Source: Leishmania martiniquensis (lineage: Eukaryota > Euglenozoa > Kinetoplastea > Trypanosomatida > Trypanosomatidae). From it: a stretch of DNA of 64,000 nucleotides. The notes under the pieces were generated by a model. That model saw nothing but the letters and a program-made list of their open reading frames with translations. It did no database searches and had not been told where the DNA came from. How positions within the stretch are numbered: position 1 is the stretch's first letter; every line of letters starts with the position of its first letter. This document shows positions 18,250-29,400 of the stretch, piece after piece. A program made the translations under genes and the position numbers. The stretch spans positions 983,501 to 1,047,500 of the forward strand of contig NC_090162.1 of NCBI RefSeq assembly GCF_017916325.1, written 5' to 3'.

Positions 18250-19309
18250 TAAATAAATCGCTTTTTTTTCCTACCAGCACAGCACCCCAGCCGCCGCTTT
18301 GATGTCAAAAGACCCCGCCTTCAGGGGCTTTAAAACCTGCAGGCTTTGCGTTAATTTAAATTCCCGCCAAGCTGGGGCCCCGCGTTGCTAATCCGTGCGT
18401 CATCTTTTCGAGAACTTTGTGAATGCAAAAGAAAATCGGTTGGCGAACAGTCATTGGCAGCCTTTACTTTGTAATAGGGATTTCCCCCAGGATGTACAAG
18501 TACGGGGGGGCATTTAGCAGGAAGTTCGGCATACATAGTCGCCCGTCGAAATCACACGGCCATCAGGCTTGTCGAGGTGCTAAAATCGCCCTTTCGTTGT
18601 TCTAGAAAAACGGTGCGCCGCCCTCCGCCGCTGGCGCCAGATGGGTTTAGTTTCAAACCGCCCTCCGCTACTTTGAGCAGCCGCGCGGCAATCAGACTGC
18701 GGCCTCTTGTCTCATCATTCAAACCACCCTGCCTTCTCTTATAAACCGCACATCTTCGCTACTCTGGAAATAAAAAAACGACCGTAATCAGAGCACTTGC
18801 CGCCCTCAACGCTCACCCTAATATGCTTTCTGCCGCCTACGCCTCCTTTAAATATGCATTAAATCCCCACCCAGCAAAAATTGACGTGACGATCCAAATG
18901 CCACGTAACTTTCTTTCCAGTCGCAAAGACGTTGGCCTAGCCGCCCAATTCCGAAAATGATTCCCCCTTAGTATTAAAACACCCAAAATATCTAACAAGG
19001 TACAGAAAACTTTTCAAAATGTCCCTCTCCAGATTGTTAGTGTCACCACCCGTTCTCTTAAAAGAAAAAACCACTTACTATCGCGGCTTTTCGGCGCCCC
19101 CCAAAAACCTGCGCATCGCCAGAAACACGTAAAAAACTAATTAAAGTGACACTCTAGTACTAGACATACCCGTGAAATTTTTCAAACAAAATATAAGAAC
19201 AGCTGTAAGACTAACCGCACCACCCGACTCAATACAGCATAACCGCCAAACGTTCCCCTTTAATCCATGCCCGCGTCTCGATATTCCCCCTGAGGCTTAA
19301 TTAATCCAG
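18250..19309. other. AT-richer apron next to the satellite
   Basis: The last kilobase before the array is clearly richer in A and T than the preceding GC-rich core, with A-rich plus-strand stretches, and has stops in all plus-strand frames just before the junction (TGA 19291, TAA 19298, TAA 19302). No gene is seen. An 11-base match to the satellite (TCGATATTCCC) lies at 19278-19288. Confidence 0.5.
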
Positions 19310-20450
19310 ATTCCCTTTTCACGGCCCGTGCCGGCCTCCCCTTATTGCGGTCTGGTGCTCCAGTATTCGATATTCCCTTTTCGCGGCCCGTGCCGGCCTC
19401 CCCTTATTGCGGTCTGGTGCTCCAGTATTCGATATTCCCTTTTCACGGCCCGTGCCGGCCTCCCCTTATTGCGGTCTGGTGCTCCAGTATTCGATATTCC
19501 CTCTTCGCGGCCCGTGCCGGCCTCCCCTTATTGCGGTCTGGTGCTCCAGTATTCGATATTCCCTCTTCGCGGCCCGTGCCGGCCTCCCCTTATTGCGGTC
19601 TGGTGCTCCAGTATTCGATATTCCCTTTTCACGGCCCGTGCCGGCCTCCCCTTATTGCGGTCTGGTGCTCCAGTATTCGATATTCCCTTTTCACGGCCCG
19701 TGCCGGCCTCCCCTTATTGCGGTCTGGTGCTCCAGTATTCGATATTCCCTCTTCGCGGCCCGTGCCGGCCTCCCCTTATTGCGGTCTGGTGCTCCAGTAT
19801 TCGATATTCCCTCTTCGCGGCCCGTGCCGGCCTCCCCTTATTGCGGTCTGGTGCTCCAGTATTCGATATTCCCTCTTCGCGGCCCGTGCCGGCCTCCCCT
19901 TATTGCGGTCTGGTGCTCCAGTATTCGATATTCCCTCTTCGCGGCCCGTGCCGGCCTCCCCTTATTGCGGTCTGGTGCTCCAGTATTCGATATTCCCTCT
20001 TCGCGGCCCGTGCCGACCTCCCCTTATTGCGGTCTGGTGCTCCAGTATTCGATATTCCCTCTTCGCGGCCCGTGCCGGCCTCCCCTTATTGCGGTCTGGT
20101 GCTCCAGTATTCGATATTCCCTCTTCGCGGCCCGTGCCGGCCTCCCCTTATTGCGGTCTGGTGCTCCAGTATTCGATATTCCCTCTTCGCGGCCCGTGCC
20201 GGCCTCCCCTTATTGCGGTCTGGTGCTCCAGTATTCGATATTCCCTCTTCGCGGCCCGTGCCGGCCTCCCCTTATTGCGGTCTGGTGCTCCAGTATTCGA
20301 TATTCCCTCTTCGCGGCCCGTGCCGACCTCCCTTTATTGCGGTCTGGTGCTCCAGTATTCGATATTCCCTCTTCGCGGCCCGTGCCGGCCTCCCCTTATT
20401 GCGGTCTGGTGCTCCAGTATTCGATATTCCCTCTTCGCGGCCCGTGCCGG
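19310..20450. repeat. Left edge of the satellite, full-length units only
   Basis: The first about 18 units are all full-length (neither single-C deletion occurs) and include several of the CTTTTCA or CTTTTCG type (for example those starting at 19310, 19372 and 19434, and two near 19620-19700) mixed with CTCTTCG units. The junction is sharp: the first unit is complete, and the preceding bases TCCAG run directly into ATTCCC, as if TATTCGAT were missing. Confidence 0.85.
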
Positions 20451-23400
20451 CCTCCCTTATTGCGGTCTGGTGCTCCAGTATTCGATATTCCTCTTCGCGG
20501 CCCGTGCCGGCCTCCCCTTATTGCGGTCTGGTGCTCCAGTATTCGATATTCCCTCTTCGCGGCCCGTGCCGGCCTCCCCTTATTGCGGTCTGGTGCTCCA
20601 GTATTCGATATTCCCTCTTCGCGGCCCGTGCCGGCCTCCCCTTATTGCGGTCTGGTGCTCCAGTATTCGATATTCCCTCTTCGCGGCCCGTGCCGGCCTC
20701 CCCTTATTGCGGTCTGGTGCTCCAGTATTCGATATTCCCTCTTCGCGGCCCGTGCCGGCCTCCCCTTATTGCGGTCTGGTGCTCCAGTATTCGATATTCC
20801 CTCTTCGCGGCCCGTGCCGGCCTCCCCTTATTGCGGTCTGGTGCTCCAGTATTCGATATTCCCTCTTCGCGGCCCGTGCCGGCCTCCCCTTATTGCGGTC
20901 TGGTGCTCCAGTATTCGATATTCCTCTTCGCGGCCCGTGCCGGCCTCCCCTTATTGCGGTCTGGTGCTCCAGTATTCGATATTCCCTCTTCGCGGCCCGT
21001 GCCGGCCTCCCTTATTGCGGTCTGGTGCTCCAGTATTCGATATTCCCTCTTCGCGGCCCGTGCCGGCCTCCCCTTATTGCGGTCTGGTGCTCCAGTATTC
21101 GATATTCCCTCTTCGCGGCCCGTGCCGGCCTCCCCTTATTGCGGTCTGGTGCTCCAGTATTCGATATTCCCTCTTCGCGGCCCGTGCCGGCCTCCCTTAT
21201 TGCGGTCTGGTGCTCCAGTATTCGATATTCCCTCTTCGCGGCCCGTGCCGGCCTCCCTTATTGCGGTCTGGTGCTCCAGTATTCGATATTCCCTCTTCGC
21301 GGCCCGTGCCGGCCTCCCCTTATTGCGGTCTGGTGCTCCAGTATTCGATATTCCCTCTTCGCGGCCCGTGCCGGCCTCCCCTTATTGCGGTCTGGTGCTC
21401 CAGTATTCGATATTCCTCTTCGCGGCCCGTGCCGGCCTCCCTTATTGCGGTCTGGTGCTCCAGTATTCGATATTCCCTCTTCGCGGCCCGTGCCGACCTC
21501 CCCTTATTGCGGTCTGGTGCTCCAGTATTCGATATTCCCTCTTCGCGGCCCGTGCCGGCCTCCCCTTATTGCGGTCTGGTGCTCCAGTATTCGATATTCC
21601 CTCTTCGCGGCCCGTGCCGGCCTCCCCTTATTGCGGTCTGGTGCTCCAGTATTCGATATTCCCTCTTCGCGGCCCGTGCCGGCCTCCCTTATTGCGGTCT
21701 GGTGCTCCAGTATTCGATATTCCCTCTTCGCGGCCCGTGCCGACCTCCCCTTATTGCGGTCTGGTGCTCCAGTATTCGATATTCCCTCTTCGCGGCCCGT
21801 GCCGGCCTCCCCTTATTGCGGTCTGGTGCTCCAGTATTCGATATTCCCTCTTCGCGGCCCGTGCCGACCTCCCCTTATTGCGGTCTGGTGCTCCAGTATT
21901 CGATATTCCCTCTTCGCGGCCCGTGCCGGCCTCCCCTTATTGCGGTCTGGTGCTCCAGTATTCGATATTCCCTCTTCGCGGCCCGTGCCGGCCTCCCCTT
22001 ATTGCGGTCTGGTGCTCCAGTATTCGATATTCCCTCTTCGCGGCCCGTGCCGGCCTCCCCTTATTGCGGTCTGGTGCTCCAGTATTCGATATTCCCTCTT
22101 CGCGGCCCGTGCCGGCCTCCCCTTATTGCGGTCTGGTGCTCCAGTATTCGATATTCCTCTTCGCGGCCCGTGCCGGCCTCCCCTTATTGCGGTCTGGTGC
22201 TCCAGTATTCGATATTCCTCTTCGCGGCCCGTGCCGGCCTCCCCTTATTGCGGTCTGGTGCTCCAGTATTCGATATTCCCTCTTCGCGGCCCGTGCCGGC
22301 CTCCCTTATTGCGGTCTGGTGCTCCAGTATTCGATATTCCCTCTTCGCGGCCCGTGCCGGCCTCCCCTTATTGCGGTCTGGTGCTCCAGTATTCGATATT
22401 CCCTCTTCGCGGCCCGTGCCGGCCTCCCCTTATTGCGGTCTGGTGCTCCAGTATTCGATATTCCCTCTTCGCGGCCCGTGCCGGCCTCCCTTATTGCGGT
22501 CTGGTGCTCCAGTATTCGATATTCCCTCTTCGCGGCCCGTGCCGGCCTCCCCTTATTGCGGTCTGGTGCTCCAGTATTCGATATTCCCTCTTCGCGGCCC
22601 GTGCCGGCCTCCCTTATTGCGGTCTGGTGCTCCAGTATTCGATATTCCTCTTCGCGGCCCGTGCCGGCCTCCCTTATTGCGGTCTGGTGCTCCAGTATTC
22701 GATATTCCCTCTTCGCGGCCCGTGCCGGCCTCCCCTTATTGCGGTCTGGTGCTCCAGTATTCGATATTCCTCTTCGCGGCCCGTGCCGGCCTCCCCTTAT
22801 TGCGGTCTGGTGCTCCAGTATTCGATATTCCCTCTTCGCGGCCCGTGCCGGCCTCCCCTTATTGCGGTCTGGTGCTCCAGTATTCGATATTCCCTCTTCG
22901 CGGCCCGTGCCGGCCTCCCCTTATTGCGGTCTGGTGCTCCAGTATTCGATATTCCCTCTTCGCGGCCCGTGCCGGCCTCCCCTTATTGCGGTCTGGTGCT
23001 CCAGTATTCGATATTCCCTCTTCGCGGCCCGTGCCGGCCTCCCCTTATTGCGGTCTGGTGCTCCAGTATTCGATATTCCCTCTTCGCGGCCCGTGCCGGC
23101 CTCCCCTTATTGCGGTCTGGTGCTCCAGTATTCGATATTCCCTCTTCGCGGCCCGTGCCGGCCTCCCCTTATTGCGGTCTGGTGCTCCAGTATTCGATAT
23201 TCCCTCTTCGCGGCCCGTGCCGGCCTCCCCTTATTGCGGTCTGGTGCTCCAGTATTCGATATTCCCTCTTCGCGGCCCGTGCCGGCCTCCCCTTATTGCG
23301 GTCTGGTGCTCCAGTATTCGATATTCCCTCTTCGCGGCCCGTGCCGGCCTCCCCTTATTGCGGTCTGGTGCTCCAGTATTCGATATTCCCTCTTCGCGGC

Positions 23401-26400
23401 CCGTGCCGGCCTCCCCTTATTGCGGTCTGGTGCTCCAGTATTCGATATTCCCTCTTCGCGGCCCGTGCCGGCCTCCCCTTATTGCGGTCTGGTGCTCCAG
23501 TATTCGATATTCCCTCTTCGCGGCCCGTGCCGGCCTCCCCTTATTGCGGTCTGGTGCTCCAGTATTCGATATTCCCTCTTCGCGGCCCGTGCCGGCCTCC
23601 CCTTATTGCGGTCTGGTGCTCCAGTATTCGATATTCCCTCTTCGCGGCCCGTGCCGGCCTCCCCTTATTGCGGTCTGGTGCTCCAGTATTCGATATTCCC
23701 TCTTCGCGGCCCGTGCCGGCCTCCCCTTATTGCGGTCTGGTGCTCCAGTATTCGATATTCCCTCTTCGCGGCCCGTGCCGGCCTCCCCTTATTGCGGTCT
23801 GGTGCTCCAGTATTCGATATTCCCTCTTCGCGGCCCGTGCCGGCCTCCCCTTATTGCGGTCTGGTGCTCCAGTATTCGATATTCCCTCTTCGCGGCCCGT
23901 GCCGGCCTCCCCTTATTGCGGTCTGGTGCTCCAGTATTCGATATTCCCTCTTCGCGGCCCGTGCCGGCCTCCCCTTATTGCGGTCTGGTGCTCCAGTATT
24001 CGATATTCCTCTTCGCGGCCCGTGCCGGCCTCCCCTTATTGCGGTCTGGTGCTCCAGTATTCGATATTCCCTCTTCGCGGCCCGTGCCGGCCTCCCTTAT
24101 TGCGGTCTGGTGCTCCAGTATTCGATATTCCCTCTTCGCGGCCCGTGCCGGCCTCCCTTATTGCGGTCTGGTGCTCCAGTATTCGATATTCCCTCTTCGC
24201 GGCCCGTGCCGGCCTCCCCTTATTGCGGTCTGGTGCTCCAGTATTCGATATTCCCTCTTCGCGGCCCGTGCCGGCCTCCCCTTATTGCGGTCTGGTGCTC
24301 CAGTATTCGATATTCCCTCTTCGCGGCCCGTGCCGGCCTCCCCTTATTGCGGTCTGGTGCTCCAGTATTCGATATTCCCTCTTCGCGGCCCGTGCCGGCC
24401 TCCCTTATTGCGGTCTGGTGCTCCAGTATTCGATATTCCCTCTTCGCGGCCCGTGCCGGCCTCCCCTTATTGCGGTCTGGTGCTCCAGTATTCGATATTC
24501 CCTCTTCGCGGCCCGTGCCGGCCTCCCTTATTGCGGTCTGGTGCTCCAGTATTCGATATTCCCTCTTCGCGGCCCGTGCCGGCCTCCCTTATTGCGGTCT
24601 GGTGCTCCAGTATTCGATATTCCCTCTTCGCGGCCCGTGCCGGCCTCCCCTTATTGCGGTCTGGTGCTCCAGTATTCGATATTCCCTCTTCGCGGCCCGT
24701 GCCGGCCTCCCCTTATTGCGGTCTGGTGCTCCAGTATTCGATATTCCCTCTTCGCGGCCCGTGCCGGCCTCCCCTTATTGCGGTCTGGTGCTCCAGTATT
24801 CGATATTCCCTCTTCGCGGCCCGTGCCGGCCTCCCCTTATTGCGGTCTGGTGCTCCAGTATTCGATATTCCCTCTTCGCGGCCCGTGCCGGCCTCCCCTT
24901 ATTGCGGTCTGGTGCTCCAGTATTCGATATTCCCTCTTCGCGGCCCGTGCCGGCCTCCCCTTATTGCGGTCTGGTGCTCCAGTATTCGATATTCCCTCTT
25001 CGCGGCCCGTGCCGGCCTCCCTTATTGCGGTCTGGTGCTCCAGTATTCGATATTCCCTCTTCGCGGCCCGTGCCGGCCTCCCCTTATTGCGGTCTGGTGC
25101 TCCAGTATTCGATATTCCCTCTTCGCGGCCCGTGCCGGCCTCCCTTATTGCGGTCTGGTGCTCCAGTATTCGATATTCCCTCTTCGCGGCCCGTGCCGGC
25201 CTCCCCTTATTGCGGTCTGGTGCTCCAGTATTCGATATTCCTCTTCGCGGCCCGTGCCGGCCTCCCCTTATTGCGGTCTGGTGCTCCAGTATTCGATATT
25301 CCCTCTTCGCGGCCCGTGCCGGCCTCCCCTTATTGCGGTCTGGTGCTCCAGTATTCGATATTCCCTCTTCGCGGCCCGTGCCGGCCTCCCTTATTGCGGT
25401 CTGGTGCTCCAGTATTCGATATTCCCTCTTCGCGGCCCGTGCCGGCCTCCCCTTATTGCGGTCTGGTGCTCCAGTATTCGATATTCCCTCTTCGCGGCCC
25501 GTGCCGGCCTCCCCTTATTGCGGTCTGGTGCTCCAGTATTCGATATTCCCTCTTCGCGGCCCGTGCCGGCCTCCCCTTATTGCGGTCTGGTGCTCCAGTA
25601 TTCGATATTCCCTCTTCGCGGCCCGTGCCGGCCTCCCCTTATTGCGGTCTGGTGCTCCAGTATTCGATATTCCTCTTCGCGGCCCGTGCCGGCCTCCCCT
25701 TATTGCGGTCTGGTGCTCCAGTATTCGATATTCCCTCTTCGCGGCCCGTGCCGGCCTCCCCTTATTGCGGTCTGGTGCTCCAGTATTCGATATTCCTCTT
25801 CGCGGCCCGTGCCGGCCTCCCCTTATTGCGGTCTGGTGCTCCAGTATTCGATATTCCCTCTTCGCGGCCCGTGCCGGCCTCCCCTTATTGCGGTCTGGTG
25901 CTCCAGTATTCGATATTCCCTCTTCGCGGCCCGTGCCGGCCTCCCCTTATTGCGGTCTGGTGCTCCAGTATTCGATATTCCTCTTCGCGGCCCGTGCCGG
26001 CCTCCCCTTATTGCGGTCTGGTGCTCCAGTATTCGATATTCCCTCTTCGCGGCCCGTGCCGGCCTCCCCTTATTGCGGTCTGGTGCTCCAGTATTCGATA
26101 TTCCCTCTTCGCGGCCCGTGCCGGCCTCCCCTTATTGCGGTCTGGTGCTCCAGTATTCGATATTCCCTCTTCGCGGCCCGTGCCGGCCTCCCCTTATTGC
26201 GGTCTGGTGCTCCAGTATTCGATATTCCCTCTTCGCGGCCCGTGCCGGCCTCCCCTTATTGCGGTCTGGTGCTCCAGTATTCGATATTCCCTCTTCGCGG
26301 CCCGTGCCGGCCTCCCCTTATTGCGGTCTGGTGCTCCAGTATTCGATATTCCCTCTTCGCGGCCCGTGCCGGCCTCCCCTTATTGCGGTCTGGTGCTCCA

Positions 26401-29400
26401 GTATTCGATATTCCCTCTTCGCGGCCCGTGCCGGCCTCCCCTTATTGCGGTCTGGTGCTCCAGTATTCGATATTCCCTCTTCGCGGCCCGTGCCGGCCTC
26501 CCCTTATTGCGGTCTGGTGCTCCAGTATTCGATATTCCCTCTTCGCGGCCCGTGCCGGCCTCCCCTTATTGCGGTCTGGTGCTCCAGTATTCGATATTCC
26601 CTCTTCGCGGCCCGTGCCGGCCTCCCCTTATTGCGGTCTGGTGCTCCAGTATTCGATATTCCCTCTTCGCGGCCCGTGCCGGCCTCCCTTATTGCGGTCT
26701 GGTGCTCCAGTATTCGATATTCCTCTTCGCGGCCCGTGCCGGCCTCCCCTTATTGCGGTCTGGTGCTCCAGTATTCGATATTCCCTCTTCGCGGCCCGTG
26801 CCGGCCTCCCCTTATTGCGGTCTGGTGCTCCAGTATTCGATATTCCCTCTTCGCGGCCCGTGCCGGCCTCCCCTTATTGCGGTCTGGTGCTCCAGTATTC
26901 GATATTCCCTCTTCGCGGCCCGTGCCGGCCTCCCTTATTGCGGTCTGGTGCTCCAGTATTCGATATTCCCTCTTCGCGGCCCGTGCCGGCCTCCCTTATT
27001 GCGGTCTGGTGCTCCAGTATTCGATATTCCCTCTTCGCGGCCCGTGCCGGCCTCCCTTATTGCGGTCTGGTGCTCCAGTATTCGATATTCCCTCTTCGCG
27101 GCCCGTGCCGGCCTCCCCTTATTGCGGTCTGGTGCTCCAGTATTCGATATTCCCTCTTCGCGGCCCGTGCCGGCCTCCCCTTATTGCGGTCTGGTGCTCC
27201 AGTATTCGATATTCCCTCTTCGCGGCCCGTGCCGGCCTCCCTTATTGCGGTCTGGTGCTCCAGTATTCGATATTCCCTCTTCGCGGCCCGTGCCGGCCTC
27301 CCCTTATTGCGGTCTGGTGCTCCAGTATTCGATATTCCTCTTCGCGGCCCGTGCCGGCCTCCCCTTATTGCGGTCTGGTGCTCCAGTATTCGATATTCCC
27401 TCTTCGCGGCCCGTGCCGGCCTCCCCTTATTGCGGTCTGGTGCTCCAGTATTCGATATTCCCTCTTCGCGGCCCGTGCCGGCCTCCCTTATTGCGGTCTG
27501 GTGCTCCAGTATTCGATATTCCTCTTCGCGGCCCGTGCCGGCCTCCCCTTATTGCGGTCTGGTGCTCCAGTATTCGATATTCCCTCTTCGCGGCCCGTGC
27601 CGGCCTCCCCTTATTGCGGTCTGGTGCTCCAGTATTCGATATTCCCTCTTCGCGGCCCGTGCCGGCCTCCCCTTATTGCGGTCTGGTGCTCCAGTATTCG
27701 ATATTCCCTCTTCGCGGCCCGTGCCGGCCTCCCCTTATTGCGGTCTGGTGCTCCAGTATTCGATATTCCCTCTTCGCGGCCCGTGCCGGCCTCCCCTTAT
27801 TGCGGTCTGGTGCTCCAGTATTCGATATTCCCTCTTCGCGGCCCGTGCCGGCCTCCCTTATTGCGGTCTGGTTCTCCAGTATTCGATATTCCTCTTCACG
27901 GCCCGTGCCTGCCTCCCCTTATTGCGGTCTGGTGCTCCAGTATTCGATATTCCCTCTTCGCGGCCCGTGCCGGCCTCCCCTTATTGCGGTCTGGTGCTCC
28001 AGTATTCGATATTCCCTCTTCGCGGCCCGTGCCGGCCTCCCCTTATTGCGGTCTGGTGCTCCAGTATTCGATATTCCCTCTTCGCGGCCCGTGCCGGCCT
28101 CCCCTTATTGCGGTCTGGTGCTCCAGTATTCGATATTCCCTCTTCGCGGCCCGTGCCGGCCTCCCCTTATTGCGGTCTGGTGCTCCAGTATTCGATATTC
28201 CCTCTTCGCGGCCCGTGCCGGCCTCCCCTTATTGCGGTCTGGTGCTCCAGTATTCGATATTCCCTCTTCGCGGCCCGTGCCGGCCTCCCCTTATTGCGGT
28301 CTGGTGCTCCAGTATTCGATATTCCTCTTCGCGGCCCGTGCCGGCCTCCCCTTATTGCGGTCTGGTGCTCCAGTATTCGATATTCCCTCTTCGCGGCCCG
28401 TGCCGGCCTCCCCTTATTGCGGTCTGGTGCTCCAGTATTCGATATTCCCTCTTCGCGGCCCGTGCCGGCCTCCCCTTATTGCGGTCTGGTGCTCCAGTAT
28501 TCGATATTCCCTCTTCGCGGCCCGTGCCGGCCTCCCCTTATTGCGGTCTGGTGCTCCAGTATTCGATATTCCCTCTTCGCGGCCCGTGCCGGCCTCCCCT
28601 TATTGCGGTCTGGTGCTCCAGTATTCGATATTCCTCTTCGCGGCCCGTGCCGGCCTCCCCTTATTGCGGTCTGGTGCTCCAGTATTCGATATTCCCTCTT
28701 CGCGGCCCGTGCCGGCCTCCCCTTATTGCGGTCTGGTGCTCCAGTATTCGATATTCCTCTTCGCGGCCCGTGCCGGCCTCCCCTTATTGCGGTCTGGTGC
28801 TCCAGTATTCGATATTCCCTCTTCGCGGCCCGTGCCGGCCTCCCCTTATTGCGGTCTGGTGCTCCAGTATTCGATATTCCCTCTTCGCGGCCCGTGCCGG
28901 CCTCCCCTTATTGCGGTCTGGTGCTCCAGTATTCGATATTCCCTCTTCGCGGCCCGTGCCGGCCTCCCCTTATTGCGGTCTGGTGCTCCAGTATTCGATA
29001 TTCCCTCTTCGCGGCCCGTGCCGGCCTCCCCTTATTGCGGTCTGGTGCTCCAGTATTCGATATTCCCTCTTCGCGGCCCGTGCCGGCCTCCCCTTATTGC
29101 GGTCTGGTGCTCCAGTATTCGATATTCCCTCTTCGCGGCCCGTGCCGGCCTCCCCTTATTGCGGTCTGGTGCTCCAGTATTCGATATTCCCTCTTCGCGG
29201 CCCGTGCCGGCCTCCCTTATTGCGGTCTGGTGCTCCAGTATTCGATATTCCCTCTTCGCGGCCCGTGCCGGCCTCCCCTTATTGCGGTCTGGTGCTCCAG
29301 TATTCGATATTCCCTCTTCGCGGCCCGTGCCGGCCTCCCTTATTGCGGTCTGGTGCTCCAGTATTCGATATTCCCTCTTCGCGGCCCGTGCCGGCCTCCC

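Larger units (their letters stand above)
14669..19309. other. Gene-free flank between the gene cluster and the satellite; possible transcription start region
   Basis: No supportable gene is seen in these 4.6 kb. The region splits by composition: 14.7-15.6 kb is mixed; about 15.6-18.2 kb is very GC-rich with many runs of C, G, A or T; about 18.25-19.3 kb is AT-richer. Open frames of up to about 185 codons exist on both strands in the GC-rich part, but several overlap on opposite strands at the same place, have low complexity (Pro/Arg/Gly/Ala-rich), and show no domain; this is what high GC alone gives. I find no tRNA, 5S rRNA or spliced-leader gene by eye and no telomeric repeat. Since the first minus-strand gene begins at 14668, the start of its polycistronic unit may lie here. 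It could also hold decayed mobile-element sequence; I recognise none. Confidence 0.5.
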
